64,000 bases of DNA. Source: Brevundimonas variabilis (GTDB taxonomy: Bacteria; Pseudomonadota; Alphaproteobacteria; Caulobacterales; Caulobacteraceae). Where the stretch lies: contig NZ_JACHOR010000001.1 in NCBI RefSeq assembly GCF_014199945.1, positions 124,001-188,000 of the forward strand. Direction: 5' to 3'. This document shows positions 1 through 11,741 of this stretch, piece after piece. The notes under the pieces are model-generated. The model saw only the letters and a list, made by a program, of their open reading frames with translations, did not search any database and had not been told where the DNA came from. Both the position numbers and the translations under genes were made by a program. Each line of letters opens with the position of its first letter. The stretch's first letter is position 1.

Positions 1-2704
<2,704 letters not shown>

Positions 2705-2712
2705 GGGGAGAC

Positions 2713-2988
2713 CTAATTCGTCACGACCGCGCACTCCCAGCCGTCATAGTCCAGCTGGAAGGCCGCGGCCCAGGATTGCATCATGGCGGACACGGGCGCG
2801 AAGGATGCCTCGTCTACCGGAATGGTCGTTTCGAGAACCGTCGCGTCGTCCTGACCGGACGTCACGAACCCCGCGCGCCGGGCGACCTCGTTCAGGTCGT
2901 CGTGGTCCCCGTCGCCGTGGAAGTAGAACAGGGTGTGCCGCGGCGTGACGCCCGAATCGCCATGGGCCATCAAGGACGCGCGCACCAT
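2713..2988 (-). CDS. RraB-like (ribonuclease E inhibitor family) small protein
   Basis: Small cytoplasmic protein of about 91 residues. The C-terminal stretch ([13 protein letters not shown]) and the [20 protein letters not shown] segment resemble the RraB fold, whose E. coli member binds and inhibits RNase E. The start is uncertain. Reading upstream of the ATG at 2988 the frame stays open to about 3075 and encodes a plausible domain N-terminus ([12 protein letters not shown]), but I find no ATG, GTG or TTG there. Either a rare start codon (CTG near 3027) is used or the domain is shortened. It lies immediately upstream of carB with an 8-base gap. A role in RNase E control here is inferred from the family only. 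Confidence 0.7.
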   Translation of the reverse strand: MVRASLMAHGDSGVTPRHTLFYFHGDGDHDDLNEVARRAGFVTSGQDDATVLETTIPVDEASFAPVSAMMQSWAAAFQLDYDGWECAVVTN

Positions 2989-3159
2989 GGCGTCCCGCTC
3001 TTCGTGGCTGATGGCGTCGTCGTACAGGGTCGTCTCTCTCGCGCGAACGGTCGGCGACGCGGGACGCGGGCCGGTTCAGTTCGGGTTGTCGGTTAAGCGG
3101 TCCGTTTAGAGAGACGTTGACGCGGGCGCAAGGATCGCGAGGCCCGGCAGGAAGCGCGC

Positions 3160-3193
3160 ATTGAAAAGGGCGGCCCGTCGCCGGACCGCCCCT
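3160..3193 (-). terminator. Intrinsic terminator of the first TonB receptor gene
   Basis: Read on the minus strand, a GC-rich hairpin (arms GGGCGG/CCGCCC, 3168-3190) is followed by TTTT (3164-3167). It starts 28 bases past the receptor stop codon at 3218. Confidence 0.75.
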
Positions 3194-3217
3194 TCACACG
3201 TTCTAGGGTCGGTGATC

Positions 3218-6200
3218 TCAGTAGCTCGCAGTCACGCGAAGGAAGAAGAACCGGCCGACGGGAGAGACCGGCGTGGCAACGTTCCCGAAATACGGCTGCT
3301 CGTCCGTGAGATTGTTGACACCGAAGGTCGCCGAGTATCCGTCCTTGAAAGCCCAGCGCACCGAAGCATTGTGGCTCCAGAACTCGTCTAGGAAGCCCGG
3401 ATCGAACGTCTCGACATCCTCGATCGGGGTCGAGGCCAGGGTCTGCTTGGACTGGTAGTTCGAGAACCACGAGACCGTGAAGTCCTCGATTTCCCACTGC
3501 AGCGAGGCGTTGAGCGCCCACTCGGGGAAGCTCTGCTCCAGCTTGACCGGGTTGGCCAGGTTGGGGTCCGTGACGAAGGGATAGTTGTTCCGGTCCTCCA
3601 GATAGGTGCCGCTGACGCTGGCATAGACAGAACCCCAGGCCTCCTTGCCCAAGTCGGCCAGGTCCACCGCATAATTGATGTCGAAATCAATGCCAGAGGC
3701 TTCCAGCCGCGAGAAATTCAGCTGGGTCTGGAGCAGGTAGTTGAAGCCGAGGAAGGTCGGCGACGTGGCTGTCCGGTTGCGCGTGAACAGATCGCAGTAC
3801 TGGTTGTTCAGGTCCGGCGCGTCGTAGCAGGAGTTCACGATGTCCTGGGCAGCCACAGCCGCGATGGCATTTTCGATCTCGATCGACCAGTAGTCGACGG
3901 TGGCCGAGAAGCCTTCGAGGAAGCGCGGCTTCAGCACGACGCCATAGGTGATCGAGACGGCCTCTTCTTCCTGGAGATTGGGGTTGCCGCCGGTCTGACC
4001 CGAGAAGCGCGCCGTCAGGGGATCCGAGAAGTTGTAGACCCCGGTGATCCCCAGATCTGCGCGGCAGTTTGCGAGACGGTTGGCGGGGTTCGGACCTGCG
4101 TTGACGTTGACCTGATCACAGGGATCGACAGGCCTGAACACGGCGGAACTGAGCGGCGAGAACAGTTCGGCGATGTTCGGCGCCCGGATGGCAACGGAAT
4201 AGCCGCCGCGGAAACGGATGTCGTCCACCGGTGCCCAGATCGCGTCCGCTTTCCAGGTCGAGGTTTCCCCGATCGTCGAATACTCGCCGATGCGACCCGC
4301 AAGGCTGAGGCTCAGAACCTCGGCGAACGCGACATCTGCAAGGATCGGGAAATTCAGTTCGAGGAAGGCTTCGGAAACGTCGAAGCCGCCCTTGGTGATC
4401 GCGCTGGACTGATACTGGAAGGTGTAACCCAGCTGGTCGTAAAGGTCTGGCGTGAACTCCGAGTTCTCCTCGCGGTATTCGGCGCCGGTCGCAAAGCCGA
4501 TCGGGCCGCCCGGCAGGCTGAACCACTGAGCGGTATCGCCGACCAGCGTCGCCGCGACGACCGTCTGGTCGATGGATGCCGTGTCCACGGATTCATAGCG
4601 GAGGAACTCCAGCCCTTCCGCACTGGACTGGCCGACACCGAACAGATTGATCGGGCGACAGGGCGAACCTGCCCCCGGCGTGAAGGTGGTGAAGCCGCCG
4701 AACTGCTGGATCGTGGCCCCGGGCCCGAAGTTCGCCGTATCGGTCAGATAGGAATAGCGGGGGAATGCCGCCGGGTTCAGTGTGGAGCGGCACACGATGT
4801 CGCCATTCGGGGCCCGAACGGCATCGATGGCGGCGAAATAGCGGTCTTCCAGCCTGGAAAAGCTGCGGGTTTCCTGGGTCGTCTGGCCGTAGTTCAGCGA
4901 GACGTCATAGGTCCAGCCATTGTCGAAGGCGCCGCCAAATCCGACCACACCGCGAAGGGTCTCGCGTTCATTCGTGGCCTGGGGGTCGAACAGGTCGATG
5001 TTGTCCCGGCCGATCGTGACCAGCGAAGACGCATCACCGTTGCCCGCCGCGATCTCGGCATTGACGATGTTCCGGATCGACGCGGGAATATAGGGGTTGT
5101 CCAGGGCGATCGGGATCGAGTCGTCGAAGGTGTTGTAGGGGTTGTAGGTCACCCCGCGGTTGAACGCGTACTTCAGGTCGGCATAGGGCTTGAACCGCGG
5201 CGAAACCTCATAGTTCAGCAGGATATTGAGGTTGAGAGCCGTCTCTTCGGGCAGCAAGGTCTGGTTGCTGAAGGTCTGCGGGCTTCCGTCTCCACCGAAA
5301 TGCTCGGTGAAGGCACCGATCAGACCGTCGCGGAACGGCCGGATCGCGCCGGTAACCGGGTCGGCAACCCAGCACCCGACCGGGAACCCGCCGCCCGACC
5401 CCCGGCCACCGACGCTCTGCAGACAGTCGAACGTGCCGTTGCCGTCAAGGTCCGGCCGGGTCGAGAAGTCGCCGGGCCCGCCGGCAAAGCCGAAGCCATA
5501 GGGATCATAGCCGATCAGGCCGCCAATGCTGGCAATCGAGAAGGTCGGGAACTCCCCATAGAAGCGTGTGGGGGCTGCCTGGGCGCGCGCGATCAGCGCT
5601 GCCGGCGTGTTGGCAAAGCGGGGCGTCCCGTTGGCCAGCAGGATCGAACGGCCCTGTGCCTGGCTCAGTGTCACGCCCGGAGGCAGGGGGTCCCCGACCT
5701 GATAGATGGCCGCCGGGTTGCGCTTGTCGTCCGCCAGCCGGTTGTTCGCAGCCCAGTCCCGGTCGCCATAGTAAAGCTCTGCGGAATGACTGTACTGTGC
5801 GGCGACGGCGACATTGCCCCGCCCGTTGTCGAACGCCCGCCCCTGAAGGAACGATCCGTAGATCTCTTCGGTATCGCCCTGCCCGGACAGGCCCGTTTGC
5901 AGCTGCCACTCCGTCCCGACGAAATCCTTCTTCAGGATGAAGTTGACGACCCCTGTCACGGCGTCCGAGCCATAGACAGCCGAGGCCCCGCCCGTGAGAA
6001 TTTCCACGCGTTCGATCAGGCCGGACGGAATGGTCGAGATATCGACTGCCGCGGAGCCTGGCTGGCCGGACACATGCCTGCGTCCATTCACCAGGACGAG
6101 GGTTCTGTTCGACCCCATGCCGCGCAGATCCAGCTGGACCGAGCCACCATTTGCCTGGGCGGTGCTCTCGGACGCCTGAAGGGCCGGGATTGTGTCGAGG

Positions 6201-6430
6201 GCGTCGGCGACCTCGGTGACGCCCTGCAGGGCCAGGGTCTCGGCCGTGACGACCTGGACCGGTTGTGGCGCATTTTCAGGCAGGGTCGAGATCCGCGACC
6301 CCGTGACCACGATCTCGTCAATGGTCGTCGTGTCCTCAGGATCCTGGGCAAACGCCATTGCGGGAATGGCAGACAGGGCAAACGCGGCTCCCCCCAGAAG
6401 CAGCTCCCGCAGGCGATTTGAATGGCGCAT
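3218..6430 (-). CDS. TonB-dependent outer-membrane receptor (1)
   Basis: Outer-membrane active-transport barrel of 1070 residues, energised by TonB-ExbB-ExbD. The N-terminus has a Sec signal peptide (hydrophobic core ALSAIPAMAFAQ). A TonB box, DEIVVTGSRI, follows at about residues 38-47. Next comes a plug domain with VLVNGRRHVSG and EILTGGASAVYGSDAVTGVV, and then a long beta-barrel. The C-terminus shows the NNLTDEQPYFG motif and a terminal aromatic strand (FFFLRVTASY). Receptors of this length in Caulobacterales often handle oligosaccharides or other large substrates, but nothing here identifies the ligand. The gene has its own upstream region with inverted repeats at 6478-6518 and its own terminator. 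It lies in tandem with a second receptor of the same type, with no periplasmic binding protein or inner-membrane transporter beside it. Confidence 0.95.
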   Translation of the reverse strand: MRHSNRLRELLLGGAAFALSAIPAMAFAQDPEDTTTIDEIVVTGSRISTLPENAPQPVQVVTAETLALQGVTEVADALDTIPALQASESTAQANGGSVQLDLRGMGSNRTLVLVNGRRHVSGQPGSAAVDISTIPSGLIERVEILTGGASAVYGSDAVTGVVNFILKKDFVGTEWQLQTGLSGQGDTEEIYGSFLQGRAFDNGRGNVAVAAQYSHSAELYYGDRDWAANNRLADDKRNPAAIYQVGDPLPPGVTLSQAQGRSILLANGTPRFANTPAALIARAQAAPTRFYGEFPTFSIASIGGLIGYDPYGFGFAGGPGDFSTRPDLDGNGTFDCLQSVGGRGSGGGFPVGCWVADPVTGAIRPFRDGLIGAFTEHFGGDGSPQTFSNQTLLPEETALNLNILLNYEVSPRFKPYADLKYAFNRGVTYNPYNTFDDSIPIALDNPYIPASIRNIVNAEIAAGNGDASSLVTIGRDNIDLFDPQATNERETLRGVVGFGGAFDNGWTYDVSLNYGQTTQETRSFSRLEDRYFAAIDAVRAPNGDIVCRSTLNPAAFPRYSYLTDTANFGPGATIQQFGGFTTFTPGAGSPCRPINLFGVGQSSAEGLEFLRYESVDTASIDQTVVAATLVGDTAQWFSLPGGPIGFATGAEYREENSEFTPDLYDQLGYTFQYQSSAITKGGFDVSEAFLELNFPILADVAFAEVLSLSLAGRIGEYSTIGETSTWKADAIWAPVDDIRFRGGYSVAIRAPNIAELFSPLSSAVFRPVDPCDQVNVNAGPNPANRLANCRADLGITGVYNFSDPLTARFSGQTGGNPNLQEEEAVSITYGVVLKPRFLEGFSATVDYWSIEIENAIAAVAAQDIVNSCYDAPDLNNQYCDLFTRNRTATSPTFLGFNYLLQTQLNFSRLEASGIDFDINYAVDLADLGKEAWGSVYASVSGTYLEDRNNYPFVTDPNLANPVKLEQSFPEWALNASLQWEIEDFTVSWFSNYQSKQTLASTPIEDVETFDPGFLDEFWSHNASVRWAFKDGYSATFGVNNLTDEQPYFGNVATPVSPVGRFFFLRVTASY

Positions 6431-6477
6431 GACCCTGTTCCCTATGCCGGCCGTCGTGACCCTGAGGGAGCAGCATT

Positions 6478-6494
6478 TTGCTGCGGTGCAGCAA
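6478..6494. promoter_or_regulatory. 17-bp inverted repeat in receptor-1 promoter
   Basis: TTGCTGCGGTGCAGCAA has perfect 7-bp arms around a 3-base centre, about 48 bases upstream of the receptor-1 ATG. On the minus strand a TTGACC hexamer (-35-like) directly precedes it, so the repeat fills the promoter spacer. An overlapping GCAGC-N5-GCTGC repeat adjoins it. It is a probable repressor operator; the regulator is unknown. Confidence 0.5.
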
Positions 6495-6502
6495 GGTCAA
6501 GT

Positions 6503-6518
6503 ATCGGAGGTCACCGAT
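6503..6518. promoter_or_regulatory. Second inverted repeat upstream of receptor 1
   Basis: ATCGG-N6-CCGAT, centred about 25 bases upstream of the 6478-6494 repeat and just beyond the putative -35 hexamer. It could be an activator or second operator site; the short arms make chance occurrence possible. Confidence 0.3.
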
Positions 6519-6590
6519 CAAAATTCGGCAATGAGCCTGTCACTTTAAAGCCACATTCTGGAACCCGCTAGAGTTGTATCGCGTGACAAG

Positions 6591-6622
6591 AGAAAAGGGG
6601 CGGCCCTTTCGGACCGCCCCTC
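6591..6622 (-). terminator. Intrinsic terminator of the second TonB receptor gene
   Basis: On the minus strand a strong hairpin (arms GGGGCGG/CCGCCCC, 6597-6620) is followed by TTTT and further pyrimidines (6593-6596). It begins 24 bases after the receptor-2 stop at 6645. Confidence 0.8.
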
Positions 6623-6644
6623 GTTTCAGCTTTCCAGGCTTGGC

Positions 6645-9600
6645 CTAGAACGCCTTGTAGTTCAGGCCGACGAAGAAGCGGCGGCCGTAGGGGTCGAAGT
6701 TCGAGTACAGCGTCTGGCCCAGGTAATCGGCTTGGTTGTCGTCGAAGGCGTTGACCACGCCGGCGCGGACCGACAGGTCGTCCCGCACGTTCCAGCGAAC
6801 CGTGAAGTCGTGACGGGCGAAGTTGCCCGTATCGATCTGGTCGAAGTCACGGCTGTCGGCGTTCAGGACGAAGTCACGCGACTGGACGATCGTGTTGGCG
6901 GTCTGCCAGTCCGCAGTCCAGTTGATGCTGTAGGTCTCGTTCGGCGAGTAGGTGAGCGACGACGTGAAACGAACGCGCGGGTAGAACAGGTTGCCGGCAT
7001 TGCTGACGAAGCTGTTCGGGTTCGTGGAGTCCAGGAAGTCGTTCTGGTCGATCAGCCACAGACCACCGATGCGGTAGTCCAGACGGCCCCAGTTGCGACC
7101 CAGCATCTCTTCGAAGTCGAAGCCGTAGTTGGCCGTGAAGTCGAGACCGCGGGTCTTGAGGGCTGCGTAGTTGATCGAACCTTCGATGAAGCCACCGACC
7201 GGATCACCCAGCGGCGCGCCAAGGCCGAACGGGATGTCCGGATTGTTGCGGAACAGGGTCGAACAGGCGGCGGGGTTCAGGGTCGGGCCGTTGACGCAGT
7301 TGTTGGCCACGGTCTGGGCCGACACGGCGGCGATCACGTTCTCGATCTCGATCTCGTAGTAGTCGAGAACGATGCTGAAGTTCGGGATGAACCGGGGCTC
7401 AAGCACGGCCGAGAAGGTGAAGGAGTTCGACTCTTCCGGCTGCAGGAAGGGGTTGCCGCCCGTCACGCCGGCGATGCCGCCGGTGTAGTTCGGGTTGAAG
7501 TCGTCGACGTTGGTGGCGGTGGCACCGGCAAAGTCGAACGTCAGACCGCGGGCCTGAGCCAGGGCCGTACAGTTGGCAATACGGTTGGTCCTGAACTCGG
7601 CGTTGCCGGCGGCATTGATGTTCAGGGTCGCGCAAGGGTCCACAAAGCCGTTGGCGAAGGTCTGGACGTTGGGCGCGAAATTCTCGCCCAGATCCGGCAC
7701 CCGAACCGAGGTGTTGTAGCTGGTCTTGAACGTGATGTCCTGGACCGGACGGTAGACCAGGTTGACGCCGTAGACGTCGACGTTGCCGACCGTGGAGTAG
7801 TCCGCATAGCGGTACGATCCGCTCAGCTCGGCATACTCACCCAGGTAGGTGTCGCGGAACAGCGGCACCGACAGTTCAGCGAAGCCTTCGTTGCTGGTGT
7901 ATTCGACGTTCGGGAAGTCCGGACCGGTGTTCAGGAACAGGATCCGGCCGGCCGTGTCGGCATCGCGGCCCACAGCTTCGGTCGATTCGCGACGGTATTC
8001 GTAGCCCAGGGCCACGCCGATCGGGCCGGCACCCCAGAAGTCCCAGAGCTGGCCGGAGACCGAGGCGATGCCCTGCTCCTGCTCGTTGCGCTCGCGAACA
8101 TTGATTTCGGCACCGATGTAGTTGATCGCTTCCGCGCTCTGGTTTCCGACGCCGAAGACGTTCAGCGGCTGGCAGGCGTTCACGGCAGCAGCGCCGACTG
8201 CGCCATCACGCAGGTCGTTGTTGCCGAACCAGTAGTCGTCGACCACGCCGCCGCGGGCTGCGATCAGGCGCGAGCGACAGACGATGGCGTTTGGCGTGCC
8301 CAGGACACCGGCGGTGTCGCGGACAGCGTCAGCCGCCAGATTGACGCGAACCACGTCCGTGCCGGTCTCGGTGTTGACCGTTTCAGCCTCACCGTAGGTA
8401 TAGGACAGATCCCAGTTCAGGTTCTTGACGAACGAAACCTGGTCGTAGGCGCCCTGGAGGCCAACGACGTAGCGCTGCAGTTCACGGGTGTTGAACTGGT
8501 TGCGGTCTTCACCGAACAGGGTGTGACGGGCGAAAGGAGCCGCGACGGTGCCGGTGGCAACGCTGGCAGCACCTGCGACCGGCGGTGCATAGGTCGTGAG
8601 GCGGTTGTTCTGGATGGCCGTGCGCAGGTTGGCCGGCAGATAGGCGTTGTCTGCCAGGCTGATGCCGAACACGTTGAAGCCATAGGCAGGCTGGACTTCG
8701 CCGGTCGTGACGGTGTCACGGATGATGAAGTCGTAGAAGTCCGGCTGCGACGAGAACGCCGTGTCTTCAGTGATGTATTTGGCTTCGGCATAGGCCGTGA
8801 TGCTGTCCGAGACCTTGAAGTTGGCACCGACCTGGTAGCGCTGCGACTCGGATTCCGGGACGCGCGTGATGGTGCTGAAGGCTGCGGGCTGATCGCCGTC
8901 ACCGTCGATGGTCAGAGGGCGGCTGGCACCGGTGTTACCGATGCGCTGACCGAAGTTCGCGAGACGCGCATTGGCCCCTTCGAACACATAGGTCAACGTC
9001 GGATCGACCGAATAGCACAGGCCGCTCGTGGCCGAGGCGCAGGTCTGGAACGGGACGTCCGGGTCGTTCAGGTCGCTGGCCTGCTGGTTGTTGGCCAGGG
9101 TGGTCTGACCCCAGCGCGGACGCTGCAGGGTGCGGTAGCCGGAGAAGACGCGCGAATCGAGATTGCCGTCGAAGCGGGCATTGGTCGGGTCGGCATCGAT
9201 GCCGACGAGTCCCGAGGCGTTTTTCAGCCAGTCGATGTCGATCGACTGCACTTCGTCCAGCTTCTCGTATTCGGCAAAGGCGTACAGGTTCAGACGGTCG
9301 TCGAACAGGTTCACGCCGCCCAGAGCCGAGATGCGCTTGGTGGCTTCGCCATTGTCGTTGATCTGGCCATAGTTGGCGTCGATCTCGAGACCCTCGAAGT
9401 CCTTGCGCAGCACGAAGTTCAGAACGCCCGAAACAGCGTCCGAACCGTAGACCGAAGCGGCACCACCGGTGACGATCTCGATGTTCTGGATCAGCAGGCG
9501 CGGGATGGTGTCGACGTCAACCGCCAGCGAGCCGCCGAGCGAACCGACGTGGCGACGACCATCGACCAGGGTCAGGGTCCGGCCGGCACCCAGCGAGCGC

Positions 9601-9947
9601 AGGTTCGGCAGCGACAGACCACCGATGCCGAGCGAGCCGGTCGTGTCCGACGGAACCGTGGAGTTCGACAGGGCAGGAATTGTGGCCAGATAGTCGATGA
9701 CGGTCGACTGACCGGTGGTCAGCAGTTCCTCACGGGAAACCTGGATCAGCGGGGTCGGAGCATTCGTCGGGTCGCGGCGAACGCGCGAACCCGTAACGAC
9801 GATCTCGTCAACCGTCACGGCCTCTTCGGCAGGATCCTGGGACACGGGAGCCGCAGGAGCAGTCTGGGCGATCGCAGGCGCGGCGGCGACGGCCAGAAGG
9901 CCGGCCAGCATGGAGCTTGTAAGCAGGTTGATACGAACGGATTTCAT
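6645..9947 (-). CDS. TonB-dependent outer-membrane receptor (2)
   Basis: A 1100-residue TonB-dependent receptor. A signal peptide (core MLAGLLAVAAAPAIAQ) is followed by the TonB box VDEIVVTGSRV at about residues 46-56. The plug domain carries LTLVDGRRHVG and EIVTGGAASVYGSDAVSGVL. The long barrel contains TSVRVPDLGENFAPN and GGNPFLQPEESNSF, and the protein ends in an aromatic terminal strand (RFFVGLNYKAF). It shares organisation with receptor 1 directly downstream (plug motifs, IGAEYR-like and NNPFLQPEE-type segments), so the pair may come from an old duplication. Each has its own terminator, which suggests separate expression. The ligand is unknown. The ATG at 9947 follows a long AT-rich upstream region. 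Confidence 0.95.
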   Translation of the reverse strand: MKSVRINLLTSSMLAGLLAVAAAPAIAQTAPAAPVSQDPAEEAVTVDEIVVTGSRVRRDPTNAPTPLIQVSREELLTTGQSTVIDYLATIPALSNSTVPSDTTGSLGIGGLSLPNLRSLGAGRTLTLVDGRRHVGSLGGSLAVDVDTIPRLLIQNIEIVTGGAASVYGSDAVSGVLNFVLRKDFEGLEIDANYGQINDNGEATKRISALGGVNLFDDRLNLYAFAEYEKLDEVQSIDIDWLKNASGLVGIDADPTNARFDGNLDSRVFSGYRTLQRPRWGQTTLANNQQASDLNDPDVPFQTCASATSGLCYSVDPTLTYVFEGANARLANFGQRIGNTGASRPLTIDGDGDQPAAFSTITRVPESESQRYQVGANFKVSDSITAYAEAKYITEDTAFSSQPDFYDFIIRDTVTTGEVQPAYGFNVFGISLADNAYLPANLRTAIQNNRLTTYAPPVAGAASVATGTVAAPFARHTLFGEDRNQFNTRELQRYVVGLQGAYDQVSFVKNLNWDLSYTYGEAETVNTETGTDVVRVNLAADAVRDTAGVLGTPNAIVCRSRLIAARGGVVDDYWFGNNDLRDGAVGAAAVNACQPLNVFGVGNQSAEAINYIGAEINVRERNEQEQGIASVSGQLWDFWGAGPIGVALGYEYRRESTEAVGRDADTAGRILFLNTGPDFPNVEYTSNEGFAELSVPLFRDTYLGEYAELSGSYRYADYSTVGNVDVYGVNLVYRPVQDITFKTSYNTSVRVPDLGENFAPNVQTFANGFVDPCATLNINAAGNAEFRTNRIANCTALAQARGLTFDFAGATATNVDDFNPNYTGGIAGVTGGNPFLQPEESNSFTFSAVLEPRFIPNFSIVLDYYEIEIENVIAAVSAQTVANNCVNGPTLNPAACSTLFRNNPDIPFGLGAPLGDPVGGFIEGSINYAALKTRGLDFTANYGFDFEEMLGRNWGRLDYRIGGLWLIDQNDFLDSTNPNSFVSNAGNLFYPRVRFTSSLTYSPNETYSINWTADWQTANTIVQSRDFVLNADSRDFDQIDTGNFARHDFTVRWNVRDDLSVRAGVVNAFDDNQADYLGQTLYSNFDPYGRRFFVGLNYKAF

Positions 9948-10206
9948 GAAGCTGTACTATTCCCATTGAACAAGTGCAGACCTGCATCACGCAAGCCGGA
10001 TGGCCGGCACAAGCTCTCTGAGATGCCCTCAGGTCAATCCATTTGTGTCAAAAACATTTTCATCGCGTCATTTTGTCGTCGCGTATGTGTTCTCAAAGCA
10101 ATACATAAAAAATACATTGTTATCTTTGGAACAAAGCGTCGTTATACTAATTCAAGCTAGATTATGGCGATGAGAGATCAACTTTGTGTCCGGCAGGTTC
10201 GCTGGA
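9948..10206 (-). promoter_or_regulatory. AT-rich upstream region of TonB receptor 2
   Basis: This 259-base gap is unusually AT-rich for the window, especially 10060-10160. On the minus strand a TTGACA hexamer (10046-10051) could be a -35 element, though the base stretch 17 bases later is a poor -10. A small inverted repeat CTTTG-GAA-CAAAG lies near 10128-10140. No gene is visible. It probably holds the receptor-2 promoter and control sites. Confidence 0.4.
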
Positions 10207-10911
10207 TCAGGCCACGCTCTCGTCGCGCTCCATGATCCAGACAGGCAGGGCCTCGATGGTTTCGAGCGCCCCATAGCGATCGTGCGCCGCTGGCGCTTCC
10301 GCCAGTTCGTGGGCCCAGGTGACGACGTAGGGGATGTGAACGGCATAGGCACCCGCCTCCAGCGCCGGCAGCACGTCCGACTTCATCGAATTGCCTGCCA
10401 TCACCGCTTCGTGCGGGCCCGTGCCATGTCGGGCAAAGACCCGATCATAGGTGCCACGATCCTTTTCCGAGACGATCTCGACGGCCGCGAACAGATCACC
10501 GAGGCCCGAGGCGGCCAGCTTGCGCTCCTGGTCCAGCAGGTCGCCCTTGGTGATCAGCACCAGTCGGTAGCGCTCCGACAGCTGGGCAAGGGCGTCGTCG
10601 ACGCCCGGCAGGGTCTCGACCGGATGCGCGATCATCTCGCGGCCCGCTGCGAGAATTTCCCGGATGATCCGTGGCGGGGCCTCGCCGTCGCACAGCTCCA
10701 TGGCGGTCTCGATCATCGAGAGGGTGAAGCCCTTGATGCCATAACCATAGAGCCGCAGGTTTCGGCGCTCGACCTCGGCGAGACGAGCCTCGACAGCCGC
10801 CGTCTCGTGTTCCCCCAGCAGGTCGAGAAACCGGGCCTGGGTCAGTCGGAAGATCGTCTCGTTGTGCCAGAGGGTGTCGTCGGCATCGAGACCCACAGTC
10901 GTGATGGGCAT
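10207..10911 (-). CDS. HAD-superfamily hydrolase
   Basis: Cytoplasmic haloacid-dehalogenase-type hydrolase of 234 residues, probably a phosphatase. The four HAD motifs are visible: motif I DADDTLW at residues 9-15 (Asp9 nucleophile, Asp11 acid/base), motif II LVLITKGD, motif III lysine in VSEKD, and motif IV GNSMKSD. An alpha-helical cap lies between motifs I and II. The substrate cannot be read from the sequence. It is divergent from the SDR gene, with a 131-base gap between the two starts. Confidence 0.88.
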   Translation of the reverse strand: MPITTVGLDADDTLWHNETIFRLTQARFLDLLGEHETAAVEARLAEVERRNLRLYGYGIKGFTLSMIETAMELCDGEAPPRIIREILAAGREMIAHPVETLPGVDDALAQLSERYRLVLITKGDLLDQERKLAASGLGDLFAAVEIVSEKDRGTYDRVFARHGTGPHEAVMAGNSMKSDVLPALEAGAYAVHIPYVVTWAHELAEAPAAHDRYGALETIEALPVWIMERDESVA

Positions 10912-11042
10912 GGGGCGGGCTTTCGGCGGGTCGAGGTGCCGGTCTGGAGCGGAGGACCACGGGGGTCAACGGGTCGCGTTGTCGGCGGGTGCGTTTCAGG
11001 GCATCCCGACCACCCCGAACTGGCGCGAGACAGGACCGACCG

Positions 11043-11732
11043 ATGACAGATTCTGCCGCCGTCGTGATCGGTGCCTCTGGCGGCATCGGCTCCGCCCTGG
11101 CCGATCGACTCCAGACATCCGGCACCTACGCCGTCGTCCACCGCCTGTCCCGCTCGGGCAGCGGACTGGACCTCGAGGACGAGACCACGATCGCTGCCGC
11201 TGCCTCGAACGTGGCCGAAGGCCCACCGGTGCGCCTGATCTTCATCGCGACGGGGGTTCTGCACGACGGCCAGGAGCCCGAACGGTCGTATCGGGCCATG
11301 ACCGCCGAGCATCTGTTGCGGGACTACCGGATCAACACCGTCGGACCGGCGCTGGTCGCCCGCCATTTCGCACCCCTCCTGCCGCGGGAGGGCCGCAGTG
11401 TCCTGGCGGCGCTTTCGGCCCGGGTCGGCTCGATCGGGGACAACCGGCTGGGTGGCTGGCACAGCTACCGGGCGTCAAAGGCGGCGCTGAACATGATCCT
11501 GCGCAACCTTTCGATCGAACTGGCCCGGACCCATCGCGAAGCGATCGTGGCAGGACTGCATCCCGGCACGGTCGATACGGCTCTCAGCGTGCCCTTCCAG
11601 AAGGGCGTCACGCCGGGAAAACTCTTCACCCCCGAACACTCGGCCACGCGAATGCTCGAGGTTCTGGACAGCCTGACCCCGGCGGACAGCGGCAACGTAT
11701 TCGCCTTCGACGGAGTGCAAATTCCCGCGTAA
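11043..11732 (+). CDS. Short-chain dehydrogenase/reductase, C-factor-like
   Basis: NAD(P)-dependent oxidoreductase of the SDR family, 229 residues. The dinucleotide-binding glycine motif VIGASGGIG is at residues 8-16, the conserved asparagine in RINTVGP near 98, and the catalytic pair YRASK (Tyr142, Lys146). The PGTVDT segment after the active site is typical of the C-factor/CsgA subgroup. I chose the ATG at 11043 because it puts the Rossmann strand at the N-terminus; an upstream in-frame start would add 18 residues of no family character. The APC transporter gene follows after 9 bases, so the two are probably cotranscribed. The substrate is unknown. Confidence 0.88.
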   Translation: MTDSAAVVIGASGGIGSALADRLQTSGTYAVVHRLSRSGSGLDLEDETTIAAAASNVAEGPPVRLIFIATGVLHDGQEPERSYRAMTAEHLLRDYRINTVGPALVARHFAPLLPREGRSVLAALSARVGSIGDNRLGGWHSYRASKAALNMILRNLSIELARTHREAIVAGLHPGTVDTALSVPFQKGVTPGKLFTPEHSATRMLEVLDSLTPADSGNVFAFDGVQIPA

Positions 11733-11741
11733 TGCGGTCGG

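Noticed and set aside
6732..10160. 1142-codon open frame on the plus strand
   Set aside because: It is antisense to TonB receptor 2, has no signal or domain pattern, and is explained by codon bias of the high-GC gene on the other strand.
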